Below are positions 17,463-28,466 of a stretch of 64,000 nt of DNA, piece by piece. A program made the position numbers and the translations under genes. Below the pieces are notes generated by a model, which was not told the DNA's origin, did no database searches, and worked only from the letters and a program-made list of their open reading frames with translations. This DNA comes from Prauserella marina (GTDB taxonomy: Bacteria > Actinomycetota > Actinomycetes > Mycobacteriales > Pseudonocardiaceae). Numbering within the stretch: the first letter of the stretch is position 1; each line of letters starts with the position of its first letter. Where the stretch lies: assembly GCF_002240355.1 (NCBI RefSeq), contig NZ_CP016353.1, positions 682,001-746,000 on the forward strand, in the 5' to 3' direction.

Positions 17463-18508
17463 TGGCCAGCATCATCATGGGCATCGAGAGTTCGTGCGAC
17501 GAGACGGGCGTCGGCCTCGTCCGGCTCGCCAACGACGGCACCCTTGAACTGCTCGCCGACGAAGTCGCTTCCAGCGTCGATCAGCATGCCCGCTTCGGCG
17601 GAGTGGTCCCAGAGGTTGCCAGCAGAGCACATCTCGAAGCGATGGTTCCCACTACCCGCAGGGCATTCGCGACCGCGGGGCTGCGAATGTCTGATGTGGA
17701 CGCGATCGCGGTCACGGCGGGTCCAGGGCTCGCCGGGGCGCTGCTGGTCGGTGTCTCGGCGGCGAAGGCCTACGCGGCGGCGCTCGACGTCCCGCTCTAC
17801 GGCGTCAATCATCTCGCGGGACACATCGCCGTGGACGCGCTGCAACACGGTCCGCTTCCCTCCCCGTGTATCGCGCTGCTGGTTTCCGGCGGGCACACCC
17901 AGTTGCTGAGGGTTGACGACATCGCGGGGAAGATCACCGAAATCGGATCCACAGTGGACGATGCCGCCGGTGAGGCATACGACAAGGTCGCGAGGGTCCT
18001 CGAACTGCCGTATCCCGGCGGGCCTCCCATCGACAAGGCGGCGAAGAACGGTGACCCGAAGGCCATCGCGTTCCCGAGGGGAATGACCGGCCCGAGGGAC
18101 GCCAAGTTCGACTTCTCCTTCTCCGGACTGAAAACCGCTGTGGCGCGGTGGGTCGAAGGGGCGCAGGCCAGAGGTGAGGCGATTCCCGTCGACGACGTCG
18201 CCGCTTCGTTCCAGGAAGCCGTCGCGGATGTGCTGACCGCGAAGGCCGTCCGGGCCGCGACGGAATCGGGCATCGGCACGCTGGTCATTTCCGGTGGGGT
18301 CGCCGCGAATTCCCGGCTGTCCTCGCTCGCGGCCGAACGTTGTGCAGCGGCGGGGATCGAGTTGCGGGTCCCCCGGCCGAGACTGTGCACCGACAACGGC
18401 GCCATGATCGCGGCTCTCGGCGCGCACGTCGTCGCGGCGGGGTGTTCACCGAGTGCGCTCGACCTCTCCGCGAACCCCGCCCTTCCGGTCAGCGTCGTCT
18501 CGGTCTGA
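17462..18508 (+). CDS. tsaD: tRNA N6-adenosine threonylcarbamoyltransferase
   Basis: This is the catalytic subunit that transfers threonylcarbamoyl from its AMP conjugate to A37 of ANN-decoding tRNAs. It has the N-terminal [12 protein letters not shown], metal-binding His pair in NHLAGHIA near residues 117-121, [19 protein letters not shown] near 222, [11 protein letters not shown] and the metal Asp in CTDNGAMIA near 308. The length of 348 is normal. It ends the tsaB-rimI-tsaD unit; the CIRCE element and groES follow. Confidence 0.96.
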   Translation: MASIIMGIESSCDETGVGLVRLANDGTLELLADEVASSVDQHARFGGVVPEVASRAHLEAMVPTTRRAFATAGLRMSDVDAIAVTAGPGLAGALLVGVSAAKAYAAALDVPLYGVNHLAGHIAVDALQHGPLPSPCIALLVSGGHTQLLRVDDIAGKITEIGSTVDDAAGEAYDKVARVLELPYPGGPPIDKAAKNGDPKAIAFPRGMTGPRDAKFDFSFSGLKTAVARWVEGAQARGEAIPVDDVAASFQEAVADVLTAKAVRAATESGIGTLVISGGVAANSRLSSLAAERCAAAGIELRVPRPRLCTDNGAMIAALGAHVVAAGCSPSALDLSANPALPVSVVSV

Positions 18509-18620
18509 GCCGTCGCCCGGTGACGGAACGGAACACCTCGGTCGCGTCACGCGAGCGCGAGCCCCGCGGGCTTGCCATGGCTGACCTGGCACGGGGCCAT
18601 TCCAGACCCTGGTTGCGCGG

Positions 18621-18647
18621 CTAGCACTCAGACGATTAGAGTGCTAA
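18621..18647. promoter_or_regulatory. CIRCE element (HrcA operator)
   Basis: CTAGCACTC-N9-GAGTGCTAA matches the CIRCE consensus TTAGCACTC-N9-GAGTGCTAA with one mismatch at the first base. It lies 106 bases before the groES start and implies heat-inducible HrcA repression. hrcA itself is not in the window. Confidence 0.93.
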
Positions 18648-18753
18648 TTGCACGGCACCACGCACGCCCCGGCACCCGCGACGACGGGGTGGTAGGAGCC
18701 GTACTAACTACGTACCTGCCAACGCTTTCGACGGACCCGTGGAGGTCAACCCG

Positions 18754-19047
18754 GTGAGCGTGAACATCAAACCGCTTGAGGACAAGATCGTTGTCCAGAC
18801 GAGCGAGGCCGAGGAGACGACGGCTTCCGGTCTCGTCATTCCTGACACCGCAAAGGAAAAGCCCCAAGAGGGCAAGGTCCTGGCCGTAGGCCCGGGCCGC
18901 GTCGACGACAAGGGCAACCGCGTCCCCGTGGACGTCAATGTCGGCGACGTCGTCATTTACTCGAAGTACGGCGGCACCGAGGTCAAGTACAACGGTGAGG
19001 ACTACTTGATCCTGTCCGCCCGCGACGTGCTGGCCGTCATCAACTGA
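18754..19047 (+). CDS. groES: Co-chaperonin GroES
   Basis: A 97-residue GroES that caps the GroEL ring. It begins [15 protein letters not shown], has the mobile loop [18 protein letters not shown] near residues 17-35, and ends with [22 protein letters not shown] at 18754 is chosen over 18739 because GGAGG ends eight bases before it. It is controlled by the upstream CIRCE and followed by a terminator-like hairpin before groEL. Confidence 0.97.
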   Translation: MSVNIKPLEDKIVVQTSEAEETTASGLVIPDTAKEKPQEGKVLAVGPGRVDDKGNRVPVDVNVGDVVIYSKYGGTEVKYNGEDYLILSARDVLAVIN

Positions 19048-19066
19048 CGACCCCGCGTACGTGATG

Positions 19067-19105
19067 ACGCCCCGGGCCCCGCTCAGCCGGGGGCCGGGGC
19101 GTTTT
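19067..19105 (+). terminator. Hairpin between groES and groEL
   Basis: GC-rich arms ACGCCCCGGGCCCC and GGGGGCCGGGGCGT with a small mismatch, followed by TTTTC, have the form of an intrinsic terminator. It lies 20 bases after groES and 27 before groEL and would give partial termination or processing. Confidence 0.7.
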
Positions 19106-19131
19106 CGCGCGCATAGAGAGAGGGTTTCTGA

Positions 19132-20751
<1,620 letters not shown>

Positions 20752-20770
20752 GCGACATCCGCGAACCGGC

Positions 20771-20800
20771 GGGGCGGCACTCCAGCAGGAGTGCCGCCCC
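20771..20800 (+). terminator. groEL terminator hairpin
   Basis: A perfect 13-pair stem, GGGGCGGCACTCC with GGAGTGCCGCCCC, around loop AGCA, 20 bases after the groEL stop. There is no long T-run. Confidence 0.8.
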
Positions 20801-20843
20801 GCTGCCGTTTCCAGAGGTCCCGGCGTGCCTGTCCGCGCGGGTA

Positions 20844-20877
20844 CCGAACAGCATTTAGCCCGCTAAATGCTGTTCGG
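20844..20877. repeat. Palindromic element copy 7
   Basis: A perfect 15-pair stem (CCGAACAGCATTTAG with CTAAATGCTGTTCGG) around CCCG, the longest in the window; AGCAT arm version. Confidence 0.93.
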
Positions 20878-20899
20878 ACAGGGTGCCGGGCCTGGTGCC

Positions 20900-20930
20900 A
20901 ACCGCGTTTAGCGGGCTAAATGTCGTTCGG
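20900..20930. repeat. Palindromic element copy 8
   Basis: Left arm AACCGCGTTTAG and right CTAAATGTCGTT pair imperfectly around CGGG. It forms a doublet with copy 7. Confidence 0.8.
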
Positions 20931-20995
20931 GTCGCACGTCGGGCAGGGAGTGCGGACTGGCGAACCCGGACCGTGGCTGAAGACGCGGAAGCGCT

Positions 20996-21070
20996 CAACC
21001 GGCAGGGGCCGCAGCGAACCGGGCAGCGGGGAACCGGCCTGCTGTCAACCGGACAGCGGCGAACGGGCGG
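20996..21070. repeat. Degenerate short tandem repeat
   Basis: About five units of roughly 14-16 bases related to SAACCGGNCAGSGG follow each other in the groEL-whiB3 gap. With the two palindromes and two hairpins they fill the 382-base intergenic stretch; no gene is apparent there. Confidence 0.4.
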
Positions 21071-21089
21071 ACGAAACGGGCGCAAAAGA

Positions 21090-21118
21090 ATAGGGGCGCC
21101 CCCCTCGGGCGCCCCTAT
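21090..21118 (-). terminator. whiB3 terminator hairpin
   Basis: A perfect 12-pair stem (ATAGGGGCGCCC with GGGCGCCCCTAT). On the minus strand it is followed by TCTTTTG, 16 bases after the whiB3 stop. Confidence 0.82.
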
Positions 21119-21133
21119 CCGTCACCGGGTGTC

Positions 21134-21436
21134 TTAATTGGCGGTCAGCGTGAGCGTGCGTTTCTGGGATTTGATGATGTTTTCACGTTCCGATTCCGAA
21201 AGGCCGCCCCAGATGCCATAGGGTTCGTGCACGGCAAGCGCGTGCGCGCGGCACAGTCGTAATACCGGGCAAGCGTGGCAAATTGCCTTTGCCCTTGCCT
21301 CTCTCCTCGCTCTCGCCGGCCCCCGCTCGCCGTCGGGATGGAAGAAGGACGCACTGTCCATCCCCCGGCATGACCCCTCAAGTTGCCAGTCCCAAACGTC
21401 CGCGTTCGGTCCAGGGAGTCTGCGCGTGTCTGCCAT
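21134..21436 (-). CDS. whiB3: WhiB3-type iron-sulfur regulator
   Basis: A 100-residue WhiB-like protein with the four [4Fe-4S] cysteines at 23, 53, 56 and 62 (CHACPVLRLC). These are the positions I remember for M. tuberculosis WhiB3. The turn motif GIWGGLSE follows near 74, then a basic tail. WhiB3 senses redox and nitric oxide and interacts with the housekeeping sigma factor. Position between groEL1 and the sigD cluster matches mycobacterial gene order. It is transcribed alone on the minus strand and ends at a clear hairpin terminator. Confidence 0.93.
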   Translation of the reverse strand: MADTRRLPGPNADVWDWQLEGSCRGMDSASFFHPDGERGPARARREARAKAICHACPVLRLCRAHALAVHEPYGIWGGLSESERENIIKSQKRTLTLTAN

Positions 21437-21598
21437 CGTGAACGCCTCCGATATCCGGCCCCACGCGACCGGACTCTGCAGTTGTACTAGTGCGACTACT
21501 CCATTTGGTGCAACGGCCGTAACGTTAGAAGCGCGTCAATACTTGTTCAAGGGATTCGAATCAATTCAGCCGTTAGGCTTCCCCCTCTGGTGTGATTA

Positions 21599-22729
21599 GT
21601 GCCACGTAGAGCTGGAATTTTCCTGTTGCTCTCGCCGGGCAGTCCCGGGATATTTGACCGAGTGGGGTCCGAGTCCGGCTCAGCTCACGCAGCCGCCACG
21701 ACGACGGCTGCGGGCAAGTCGCCTTCGCGGACAAAGTCGAGGCAGTCCGCAGAGCCGACTCTTCCCGTCGCCGCGGTAGCCCGAAGGCTCGGGGTGGCGC
21801 CGTCCACGTTGCGTACCTGGGATCGCAGGTATGGCCTCGGTCCAAGCAGGCATACGGGCGGCAGGCATCGCCGCTACGGCGCGGCCGACGTGGTCCGGCT
21901 TGAGATGATGCAGCGCGCGTTGTTGCGCGGCGCGTCGACAGCCGAAGCGGCGCGCTTCGCGCTCGACCAGGTGCCGAAGTCGGACGGCGTGCTCACGGCC
22001 GAGTCCGAACCGGCTTCCGGTGTGGCAGGCAACGGCGCCGGGACGCCGCCCGCGCGGATCGTGCCCGTCGCGGAATCGGAAGGAACGCCGGGCCCGCCCC
22101 GATTCGCCAGACGGCTCAGCGCTGCCGCGCTGGCCATGGACGTCCGGGCGATGCAGCACCTGCTCACCGAGGTGATCGGCACGCTTGGCGTGCTCGACGC
22201 GTGGGAGGGCGTGATCAAGCCCGTCGTCGGCGCACTGGACGGCGGCCGCCGGGAGGGAACGAACGGCTCGGAAGGCTCGGAAGTCGGATACCTGCTCAAC
22301 GAGTGCGTTTTCGCCGCACTGGTGCGCGCGACACCGATGATCGAGCAGCCACGAAACCTCCGTCCGGTGCTCATCGGTTGCGTCCCCGAGGAGATGGACG
22401 CGCTGCCGGTGTACGTGCTTGGCGCGGCACTTGCCGAGAGAAGGCTGGCGACCCAGTTGTTCGGCAGGCCGATCCCGGCGGACGTGCTCGCTGCCGCGGT
22501 ACGGCGCAGCGCACCCGCCGCCGTCGTGCTCTGGGCGGACCGCTCGCCTGCCGTCGGTCCTCGGCTGTTCACGCGACTCGCCAGGGGAAGGCAGCGAGGC
22601 CGGTTGTTCGCGAGCGGGCCCGGCTGGCGCGAACCGGACCTGCCGCCGAAGGTCGAGCTGGTCGGCGGTGTCCGTGAGGCCGCAGAACGAGTCGAGTACG
22701 TGCTGCTCGGCGGCGGCAAGGCGGAATAA
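21599..22729 (+). CDS. MerR-like regulator with degenerate B12-type domain
   Basis: A 376-residue protein. Residues 53-115 are a MerR-type winged helix (VAAVARRLGVAPSTLRTWDRRYGL, HRRYGAADVVRLEMM). The rest resembles the helical plus Rossmann cobalamin-binding module of CarH/LitR, but the ligand motifs are lost. The Glu-His pair of the helical half reads NECVF, and no DxHxxG is seen in the Rossmann half (CVPEEMDALPV). It is therefore unlikely to bind B12. The N-terminal 50 residues are low complexity and the exact start (GTG 21599 or later) is uncertain. One base separates it from the next gene. Confidence 0.75.
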   Translation: MPRRAGIFLLLSPGSPGIFDRVGSESGSAHAAATTTAAGKSPSRTKSRQSAEPTLPVAAVARRLGVAPSTLRTWDRRYGLGPSRHTGGRHRRYGAADVVRLEMMQRALLRGASTAEAARFALDQVPKSDGVLTAESEPASGVAGNGAGTPPARIVPVAESEGTPGPPRFARRLSAAALAMDVRAMQHLLTEVIGTLGVLDAWEGVIKPVVGALDGGRREGTNGSEGSEVGYLLNECVFAALVRATPMIEQPRNLRPVLIGCVPEEMDALPVYVLGAALAERRLATQLFGRPIPADVLAAAVRRSAPAAVVLWADRSPAVGPRLFTRLARGRQRGRLFASGPGWREPDLPPKVELVGGVREAAERVEYVLLGGGKAE

Positions 22730-22730
22730 C

Positions 22731-23606
22731 GTGCCGATGGGGGAGACCGGGCTGCGCCGTGCGGCGTTCGGCGCGGAACCGGGCATCGACGACAGGGCGC
22801 TCGCCGTCGCGGCAGCGCTGACCGGGAACAAGAGGGATGCGGCGCGTCGCCGGTGGCTTGCCGCCGTGGTGCTCGGTGCGCGGGGACGCTACGCCGCGGC
22901 GGCCTCGCTGCTCGTCCCGCTCGCCCGAAGCGGGGACCCCATCATGGCCTCGCTGGCGTGCACCGCCTTCGCGGCACACCGGCGGCAGCTTGGCGGTCAC
23001 GCCGCCGCGCTCCCCTTGGACGGTCGGGCACTGGTGAACGCGGTGAACGCATCCGGACCGGCCGACCCGGACGGGCTCGACCAGGCCGGTGCCGAGGCCG
23101 ACGCTTTGCTCGGGCTCGCCGCGGACAACCTCGCACTCGGCAGGTTCACCGCCGCACGCCGGCTGCTCGCCCGCGCGGTCGACGCGCACGACGGCTGGCG
23201 GGCAAGGGTCCGTTCCGGCTGGGTCGGTGCCGAGCTCGCGTTGGCGGAGGGCGCCGCATGGCGCGCGGTGCCGCTCGCCGAGAACGCGGCGGTTCTGGCC
23301 AGAGAACGGGCGGCCTCGCGGCACGTGGTGAAGTCGGATCTCGTCCACGCGGCCGCGCTCGCGGCGACCGGCGAGGCAGGGAATCGCGAAAGGGCACGGG
23401 GACTTGTCGAGGCCGCTTCCGACGCCGCCGCGAAATGGGGGCTGCGCTCGCTGACGTGGCCGGCCGGGCTGCTCGCCGCCGATCTGAACCCCTCCGCAGA
23501 ACATTGGAATCGGTCCAGAGTTACTCGCGAGTTATACGCTCTGTTATCGGCGGCCGACCCGGAAGGCCGCAGGCTGGCGCACAATTCTGCATGGGTCCCG
23601 ATCTAG
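22731..23606 (+). CDS. Helical-repeat protein of the whiB3-sigD region
   Basis: A 291-residue alanine- and arginine-rich soluble protein predicted as stacked helices of TPR type (AARRRWLAAVVLGARGRYAAAASLLVPLARSG, then LGLAADNLALGRFTAARRLL). GTG at 22731 follows the MerR-like stop after one base; ATG at 22737 is an alternative. The same position in M. tuberculosis holds Rv3415c, which I believe is its counterpart. No catalytic motif is visible. Co-translation with the MerR-like gene suggests a shared regulatory role, but the function is unknown. Confidence 0.75.
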   Translation: MPMGETGLRRAAFGAEPGIDDRALAVAAALTGNKRDAARRRWLAAVVLGARGRYAAAASLLVPLARSGDPIMASLACTAFAAHRRQLGGHAAALPLDGRALVNAVNASGPADPDGLDQAGAEADALLGLAADNLALGRFTAARRLLARAVDAHDGWRARVRSGWVGAELALAEGAAWRAVPLAENAAVLARERAASRHVVKSDLVHAAALAATGEAGNRERARGLVEAASDAAAKWGLRSLTWPAGLLAADLNPSAEHWNRSRVTRELYALLSAADPEGRRLAHNSAWVPI

Positions 23607-23746
23607 CCTGTTGCCTGCGTCACAAGGGGCATACCGACATCCGGGCGAGGGCCTCTTCAAAAAAAGCCACCGGATCGTGTCAAGGTGGGACCGAAAGCGT
23701 CCGATAGGGGAAGTGGAATGTCACCCGGCTGCAGGAAGGAAACCCC

Positions 23747-24343
23747 GTGACGACGGTCTTGATCTGCGACGACCGACGCAGTGTCCGCGAAGGGCTTACC
23801 CGCGTGATGTCTGCCGTTCCCGGCGTCAGTCGCATCGACTGTGTAGCGCACGGTGACGAGTTGCTCGCCCGGTATTCCCGGCAGCCGGTCGACGTCGTGC
23901 TCGTCGGAACCCAGCGTGCGGTCCCGACCGGTGTGGAGGCTACGCGTCGACTGGTCTCGGCGAACCCCCAGGCGAACGTCATCGTGTTCGGTGCGCCCGA
24001 CGATGCGGGCAGCATCGCCGCCGCCATCGCCGGCGGTGCGCGTGGCTATCTCCGGTGGGATGCCTCTCGTCCGGAACTGGTCGCCGCGCTCGCGCACACA
24101 CTGGCCAGCACCTCGGTGCCGGCGCCCCGCCAGCCCTCCGACCCCGGAGTGCAGCTCACCGAACGCGAGTTGCAGGTGCTGAGGGGCATGAGCCAGGGCA
24201 AGAGCAACGGCCAGATCGGCAGGGAGCTCTACCTGTCCGAGGACACCGTGAAGACCCACGCCAGGCGGCTGTTCCGCAAACTCGGCGTCCGCGACCGCGC
24301 GCAAGCCGTTGCTCACGGCTTCCGGCGGGGGCTGGTCTCCTAG
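23747..24343 (+). CDS. bldM: BldM-like atypical response regulator
   Basis: A 198-residue NarL/FixJ-type protein: receiver domain 1-120 and LuxR helix-turn-helix 135-195 (LTERELQVLRGMSQGKSN, SEDTVKTHARRLFRKLGV). It sits just before sigD and guaB, where Streptomyces carries bldM. The usual phospho-acceptor Asp54 is Gly (VVLVGTQR) and the conserved receiver Lys is Arg (GYLRWD), so it cannot be phosphorylated in the usual way. The GTG start has AGGAAGGA upstream. BldM in Streptomyces controls development; here the role is inferred from synteny only. Confidence 0.8.
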   Translation: MTTVLICDDRRSVREGLTRVMSAVPGVSRIDCVAHGDELLARYSRQPVDVVLVGTQRAVPTGVEATRRLVSANPQANVIVFGAPDDAGSIAAAIAGGARGYLRWDASRPELVAALAHTLASTSVPAPRQPSDPGVQLTERELQVLRGMSQGKSNGQIGRELYLSEDTVKTHARRLFRKLGVRDRAQAVAHGFRRGLVS

Positions 24344-24395
24344 TCTGCCTTGGCCGCCGGGCTCACCCGGCGACCTGGATCACTCCGCAGCCGCG

Positions 24396-24452
24396 CAACA
24401 CAACTCGGCACGCCACACCGGCAGCACCGGTGCGGCGTGCCGAGTTGTGTTG
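24396..24452. terminator. Very long hairpin after bldM-like gene
   Basis: A perfect 19-pair stem (CAACACAACTCGGCACGCC and its complement) continues, after one mismatch, into six more pairs (CACCGG/CCGGTG) with a five-base loop. It starts 53 bases after the bldM-like stop. No T-run follows. The rest of the 329-base gap must carry the sigD promoter, but no clear one was seen. Confidence 0.75.
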
Positions 24453-24672
24453 TGACGGTGTTCGTATCGATATCGCATCTCGGTCGTTGAAATCTGTACG
24501 ATGGTGCGGCGTTCATGTTTTCGCAGCGTGCGGTGTTCCCGAGTGCGTCTGCCGACCGTGAACGAAAACTGGGGGTGCCGGAAGGTACGGTAGGTGTCAC
24601 CGGCGTGAGGGATCAGAGCCGCACGCCGCCGTCTTTGCACGCCTACACGTAACACCGGGACTGTTGTCTGCG

Positions 24673-25245
24673 ATGGCCAATGTGGGGGATGGACTGGAAG
24701 AGTCAGTCGCCGCCGCTGTAGAGGGTGACTCACAGGCGGTCGAGCGACTGCTCGCCGCGATCCGTCCCCTCGTGGTGCGGTATTGCCGCGCCAGGGTTGG
24801 CAGGCAGGAGCGTTCGTTCGCTTCAGCAGACGACGTTGCCCAGGAGGTGTGTCTCGCGGTGCTCACGGCATTGCCCTCGTACCGTGATCAGGGGCGCCCT
24901 TTCCTGGCTTTCGTATATGGAATCGCTCAGCACAAGGTGGCTGACGCGCATCGAGCTGCGGCCCGGAACAGGGCGGAGCCCGTTGCCGAAGTTCCCGATG
25001 AGGTGGAAGGCGGCGTCGGCCCCGAACAGCGCGCCCTGCAGGGCGAGTTGAACGAGCGGATGTCGCAGCTTCTGCAGGTTCTGCCGGATAAACAACGCGA
25101 GATCGTGGTGTTGCGGGTGGTTGTCGGCCTTTCCGCGGAAGAGACCGCTGAAGCCGTGGGCTCGACCCCGGGCGCGGTCAGAGTCGCCCAGCATCGTGCC
25201 CTCGCGCGGCTGCGTAAGGTGCTGGCCGCTGAGGAGGTGGTCTGA
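24673..25245 (+). CDS. sigD: ECF sigma factor SigD
   Basis: A 190-residue ECF sigma factor. Region 2 covers about 20-95 (ADDVAQEVCLAVLTALPSY, FVYGIAQHKVADAHR) and region 4 about 130-185 (LPDKQREIVVLRVVVGLS, GAVRVAQHRALARLRK). The ATG at 24673 gives the family N-terminus; no good Shine-Dalgarno is visible. The gene immediately downstream, starting at the next base, is its anti-sigma factor RsdA, so this is the conserved sigD-rsdA pair found in mycobacteria between whiB3 and guaB. Confidence 0.93.
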   Translation: MANVGDGLEESVAAAVEGDSQAVERLLAAIRPLVVRYCRARVGRQERSFASADDVAQEVCLAVLTALPSYRDQGRPFLAFVYGIAQHKVADAHRAAARNRAEPVAEVPDEVEGGVGPEQRALQGELNERMSQLLQVLPDKQREIVVLRVVVGLSAEETAEAVGSTPGAVRVAQHRALARLRKVLAAEEVV

Positions 25246-26265
25246 GTGACGGAGCGCGAGAGCGGGGACCGCGAGCATGAGCTCGATGTCGACGCGGTCG
25301 AGTCGGCTGGGTCGGTCGAGGATGCACGGGGCCCCTCTGCCGGTGCGGCCGAAATGTCAGCCGTGTCGCTGGATGCCTTTTCGTCAGGGGCCGGTGCGGG
25401 CGGGGAAGTCCCGGCAGTGCCCGAGTTGTCGCTGATCCAGGCTGACGACGCACTGCTCGACGCGCTCGGCGGACCGGACCCGCAGGTCGCCGACAGCCTG
25501 GGTGACCAGGAACTCAACGCGCTGCTGCTCGCCTGGCGCAGGGACATCGACAGCGAACCGCTCGCCGAACTCGTCGACACCCCCGAGGCCGTCATCACGA
25601 TCAAGACCGCGGCGCTCGCGAAGCGCAAGGGCGGCAAGGGGCGCAGGAGACGCATGCTCGTTCCCGTCGCCGCTGCCGCCGCCGTGCTCGCGATCGGTTT
25701 CACCGGAACGGCGCTTGCCGCGCGCGACGCTCAGCCCGGCGACACGTTGTGGGGTCTGAGCAAGGTTCTCTACGCCGACCACGCCAGATCGGTCGAGGCC
25801 GCTGCCTCGGTTCGCACCGAACTCCAGGAAGCCGGTCTCGCGATCGCTCAGCAGCGTTTCGATGACGCTCGGAGAGCGCTGGAGCAGGCGGAGCAGGCGC
25901 TCGGCAACGTTGCGGGAGACGAACTGGCCCAGCTCAAGGCCAGGCACATGGAACTCATGGCCCAGCTTGATCAGCCGGTCGACGAGGGCGACAGCCAACC
26001 CCCTCCGACGCACATCCCCGACAGCACCTCGTCGACGGTCACCGGTACCAAGCCGAGCGATGTCGTGCCGCCGCCGGCCGGTTCGACCGAGCCGACGCCG
26101 ACCGAGGACCCGACCACGCCGACGACCTCGCCAAGCGAAACCCCGACCTCGTCGACACCGCCGCCACCTAGTTCGTCGACGGACGACAACAGCGGTACGG
26201 AGTCGGACAGCAACAACTCGCTCAACGGGGGTTCCGTCGCGAGCAACGGAACCCCCGGTAACTAG
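25246..26265 (+). CDS. rsdA: Anti-sigma-D factor RsdA
   Basis: A 339-residue single-pass membrane protein. The cytoplasmic part has the sigma-D-binding segment near residues 62-105 (DDALLDALGGPDPQVAD, ELNALLLAWRRDID). A basic run (KRKGGKGRRRR) precedes one transmembrane helix at about 137-158. The outside part has a helical segment (185-240) and then about 95 residues rich in Ser, Thr and Pro. In M. tuberculosis RsdA is cleaved and degraded by ClpXP/ClpCP to release SigD. The GTG start abuts the sigD stop with no gap, giving coupled synthesis. Confidence 0.92.
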   Translation: MTERESGDREHELDVDAVESAGSVEDARGPSAGAAEMSAVSLDAFSSGAGAGGEVPAVPELSLIQADDALLDALGGPDPQVADSLGDQELNALLLAWRRDIDSEPLAELVDTPEAVITIKTAALAKRKGGKGRRRRMLVPVAAAAAVLAIGFTGTALAARDAQPGDTLWGLSKVLYADHARSVEAAASVRTELQEAGLAIAQQRFDDARRALEQAEQALGNVAGDELAQLKARHMELMAQLDQPVDEGDSQPPPTHIPDSTSSTVTGTKPSDVVPPPAGSTEPTPTEDPTTPTTSPSETPTSSTPPPPSSSTDDNSGTESDSNNSLNGGSVASNGTPGN

Positions 26266-26268
26266 CGA

Positions 26269-28305
<2,037 letters not shown>

Positions 28306-28313
28306 GCGCCCCA

Positions 28314-28341
28314 CACCGCAGTTAGCGGGCTAACTGCGGTG
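28314..28341. repeat. Palindromic element copy 9
   Basis: A perfect 12-pair stem, CACCGCAGTTAG with CTAACTGCGGTG, around CGGG; the GCAGT/ACTGC arm version. It starts nine bases after the guaB stop. Confidence 0.93.
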
Positions 28342-28387
28342 CTTAGCGTAAGCAAGTACCGCGTTTAGCGGGCGGAATGCGGTTCGG
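28339..28387. repeat. Palindromic element copy 10 with leading hairpin
   Basis: The palindrome (28359-28383) is diverged in its right arm. It is preceded by an 18-base unit containing GCTTAGCGTAAGC, itself a small hairpin. The whole 49-base composite recurs at 61238-61286. Confidence 0.8.
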
Positions 28388-28466
28388 GCGGTGCCCCGTG
28401 CGAGGGCGGCGGTCGGCGGGTGTCCACAATGAGCCGGCAGCAGTTGGCGGGGAGAAGGGACTTCAC

